Shown here one piece after another: positions 41,435 to 41,773 of a DNA stretch of 41,773 bases. The DNA comes from Blautia sp. (lineage in GTDB: Bacteria; Bacillota; Clostridia; Lachnospirales; Lachnospiraceae). The stretch covers positions 36,649 through 78,421 of the forward strand of contig JAMPHB010000005.1 of the NCBI GenBank assembly GCA_023663685.1, read 5' to 3'. Every line of letters starts with the position of its first letter. The first letter of the stretch is position 1. Below the pieces are notes generated by a model. It searched no databases and was not told where the DNA came from. It saw nothing but the letters and a program-made list of their open reading frames with translations. A program made the translations under genes and the position numbers.

Positions 41435-41773
41435 TCTGTGCCGGGTGCAGGTAAGCGTCAAATGCACAGGCAGACTGTGGCGGGAAGGTCTGCACGGCGC
41501 ATACCTCCACACAGACGGCGAGACATTTTGGAAGGCTGGCGGCAACAGTATGCCGGTAGAGGAAAAAGAACAGGACGAGAGCCGGGAGCAGCAGGATATT
41601 CGATCCGTGCAGAGGAAGAAAGCCCGCAGCCGTCCAGGAAGACAGGATTGCCGTAAGGGTTAAGGCTGGTCTGTTTCAAAACCAGCGGAAAAGAAATGCC
41701 AAGCAAGCCAAAGATACCTCCAAAGCCCGTCATGTCAGCTGAGGCAGCCGCCTATCCGAAACTGTTCAAGATT
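41435..41773 (+). other. Unresolved right edge, with a partial frame from 41696
   Basis: After the MBL gene no confident gene is seen for about 260 bp. Two overlapping frames of 70-80 codons (starts near 41415 and 41438, ending near 41660) have no ribosome site or recognisable family and are Arg/Gln-rich. A frame starting at ATG 41696, after GGAAAAG, reads PSKPKIPPKPVMSAEAAAYP and is still open at the right edge, so it may be the N-terminus of a gene in the next locus. The first residues are Pro/Lys-rich and do not identify a family. Confidence 0.4.

Noticed and set aside
41415-41663. Overlapping 70-80 codon frames at the right edge as genes
   Set aside because: They overlap each other, one starts within the MBL gene, and neither has a ribosome site or a recognisable domain.

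Overview
The window looks like chromosomal DNA of an anaerobic, gut-type Clostridia, most likely Lachnospiraceae. Grounds: moderately GC-rich coding sequence, strong AAGGAGG-type ribosome sites, a class III (oxygen-sensitive) ribonucleotide reductase with its activase, a class B sortase, and a set of Firmicutes families (YerC/YecD, DUF1836, Hsp33, PcrA, RlmD-type methylase, DUF6320). No tRNA, rRNA or CRISPR array was seen. Family assignments come from reading motifs in the translations; no database search was run.

Layout. 1-149 is the tail of an Ig-like (Big_2-type) surface protein, closed by a hairpin terminator. 0.24-2.2 kb is an AT-rich two-gene defence-type module: an RloA-like AAA ATPase and an RloB-like partner broken by a one-base frameshift. 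2.3-8.1 kb holds hisC, a small COG2426 membrane protein, a three-gene cassette (condensation/acyltransferase-fold protein, DUF6320 zinc-ribbon membrane protein, alpha/beta hydrolase) and metY. 8.15-11.8 kb (minus strand) is a heterodimeric ABC exporter with one degenerate and one canonical ATP site. Its promoter region carries a 28-bp tandem duplication with a palindrome in each copy. 12.0-16.6 kb is the most striking operon: nrdD, a class B sortase, a cohesin-like cell-wall protein with a TPKTG-type tail, then nrdG, with 1-bp stop/start overlaps at the last two junctions and NrdR-box-like sequence in the promoter.

16.6-31.0 kb is mostly housekeeping: a small membrane protein, a FliB-like protein, a DRE-TIM aldolase, a stand-alone MraY-like transferase, an unknown membrane protein, a methyltransferase / hslO / nadE / compact FNT channel / GH13 neopullulanase-like / MATE run, a CPBP protease, YerC-like and DUF1836. 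31.0-35.6 kb has pcrA, preceded by a 48-bp tandem duplication carrying the Shine-Dalgarno; an acidic single-pass membrane protein followed by a 57-bp repeat with conserved hairpins; and an RlmD-type methylase with a 10-residue tandem repeat.

35.6-40.6 kb is an AT-rich decayed defence island: a frameshifted WYL-regulator remnant, an intact AlbA_2 (Schlafen-type) protein, the N-terminal stub of a BREX PglZ with an internal stop joined to the C-terminal tail of an XRE regulator, an intact DUF4268 nuclease-like protein, and a membrane-anchored protein of unknown function. It reads as the scar of a BREX-like locus. The right edge has an MBL-fold hydrolase and an unresolved stretch entering the next locus.
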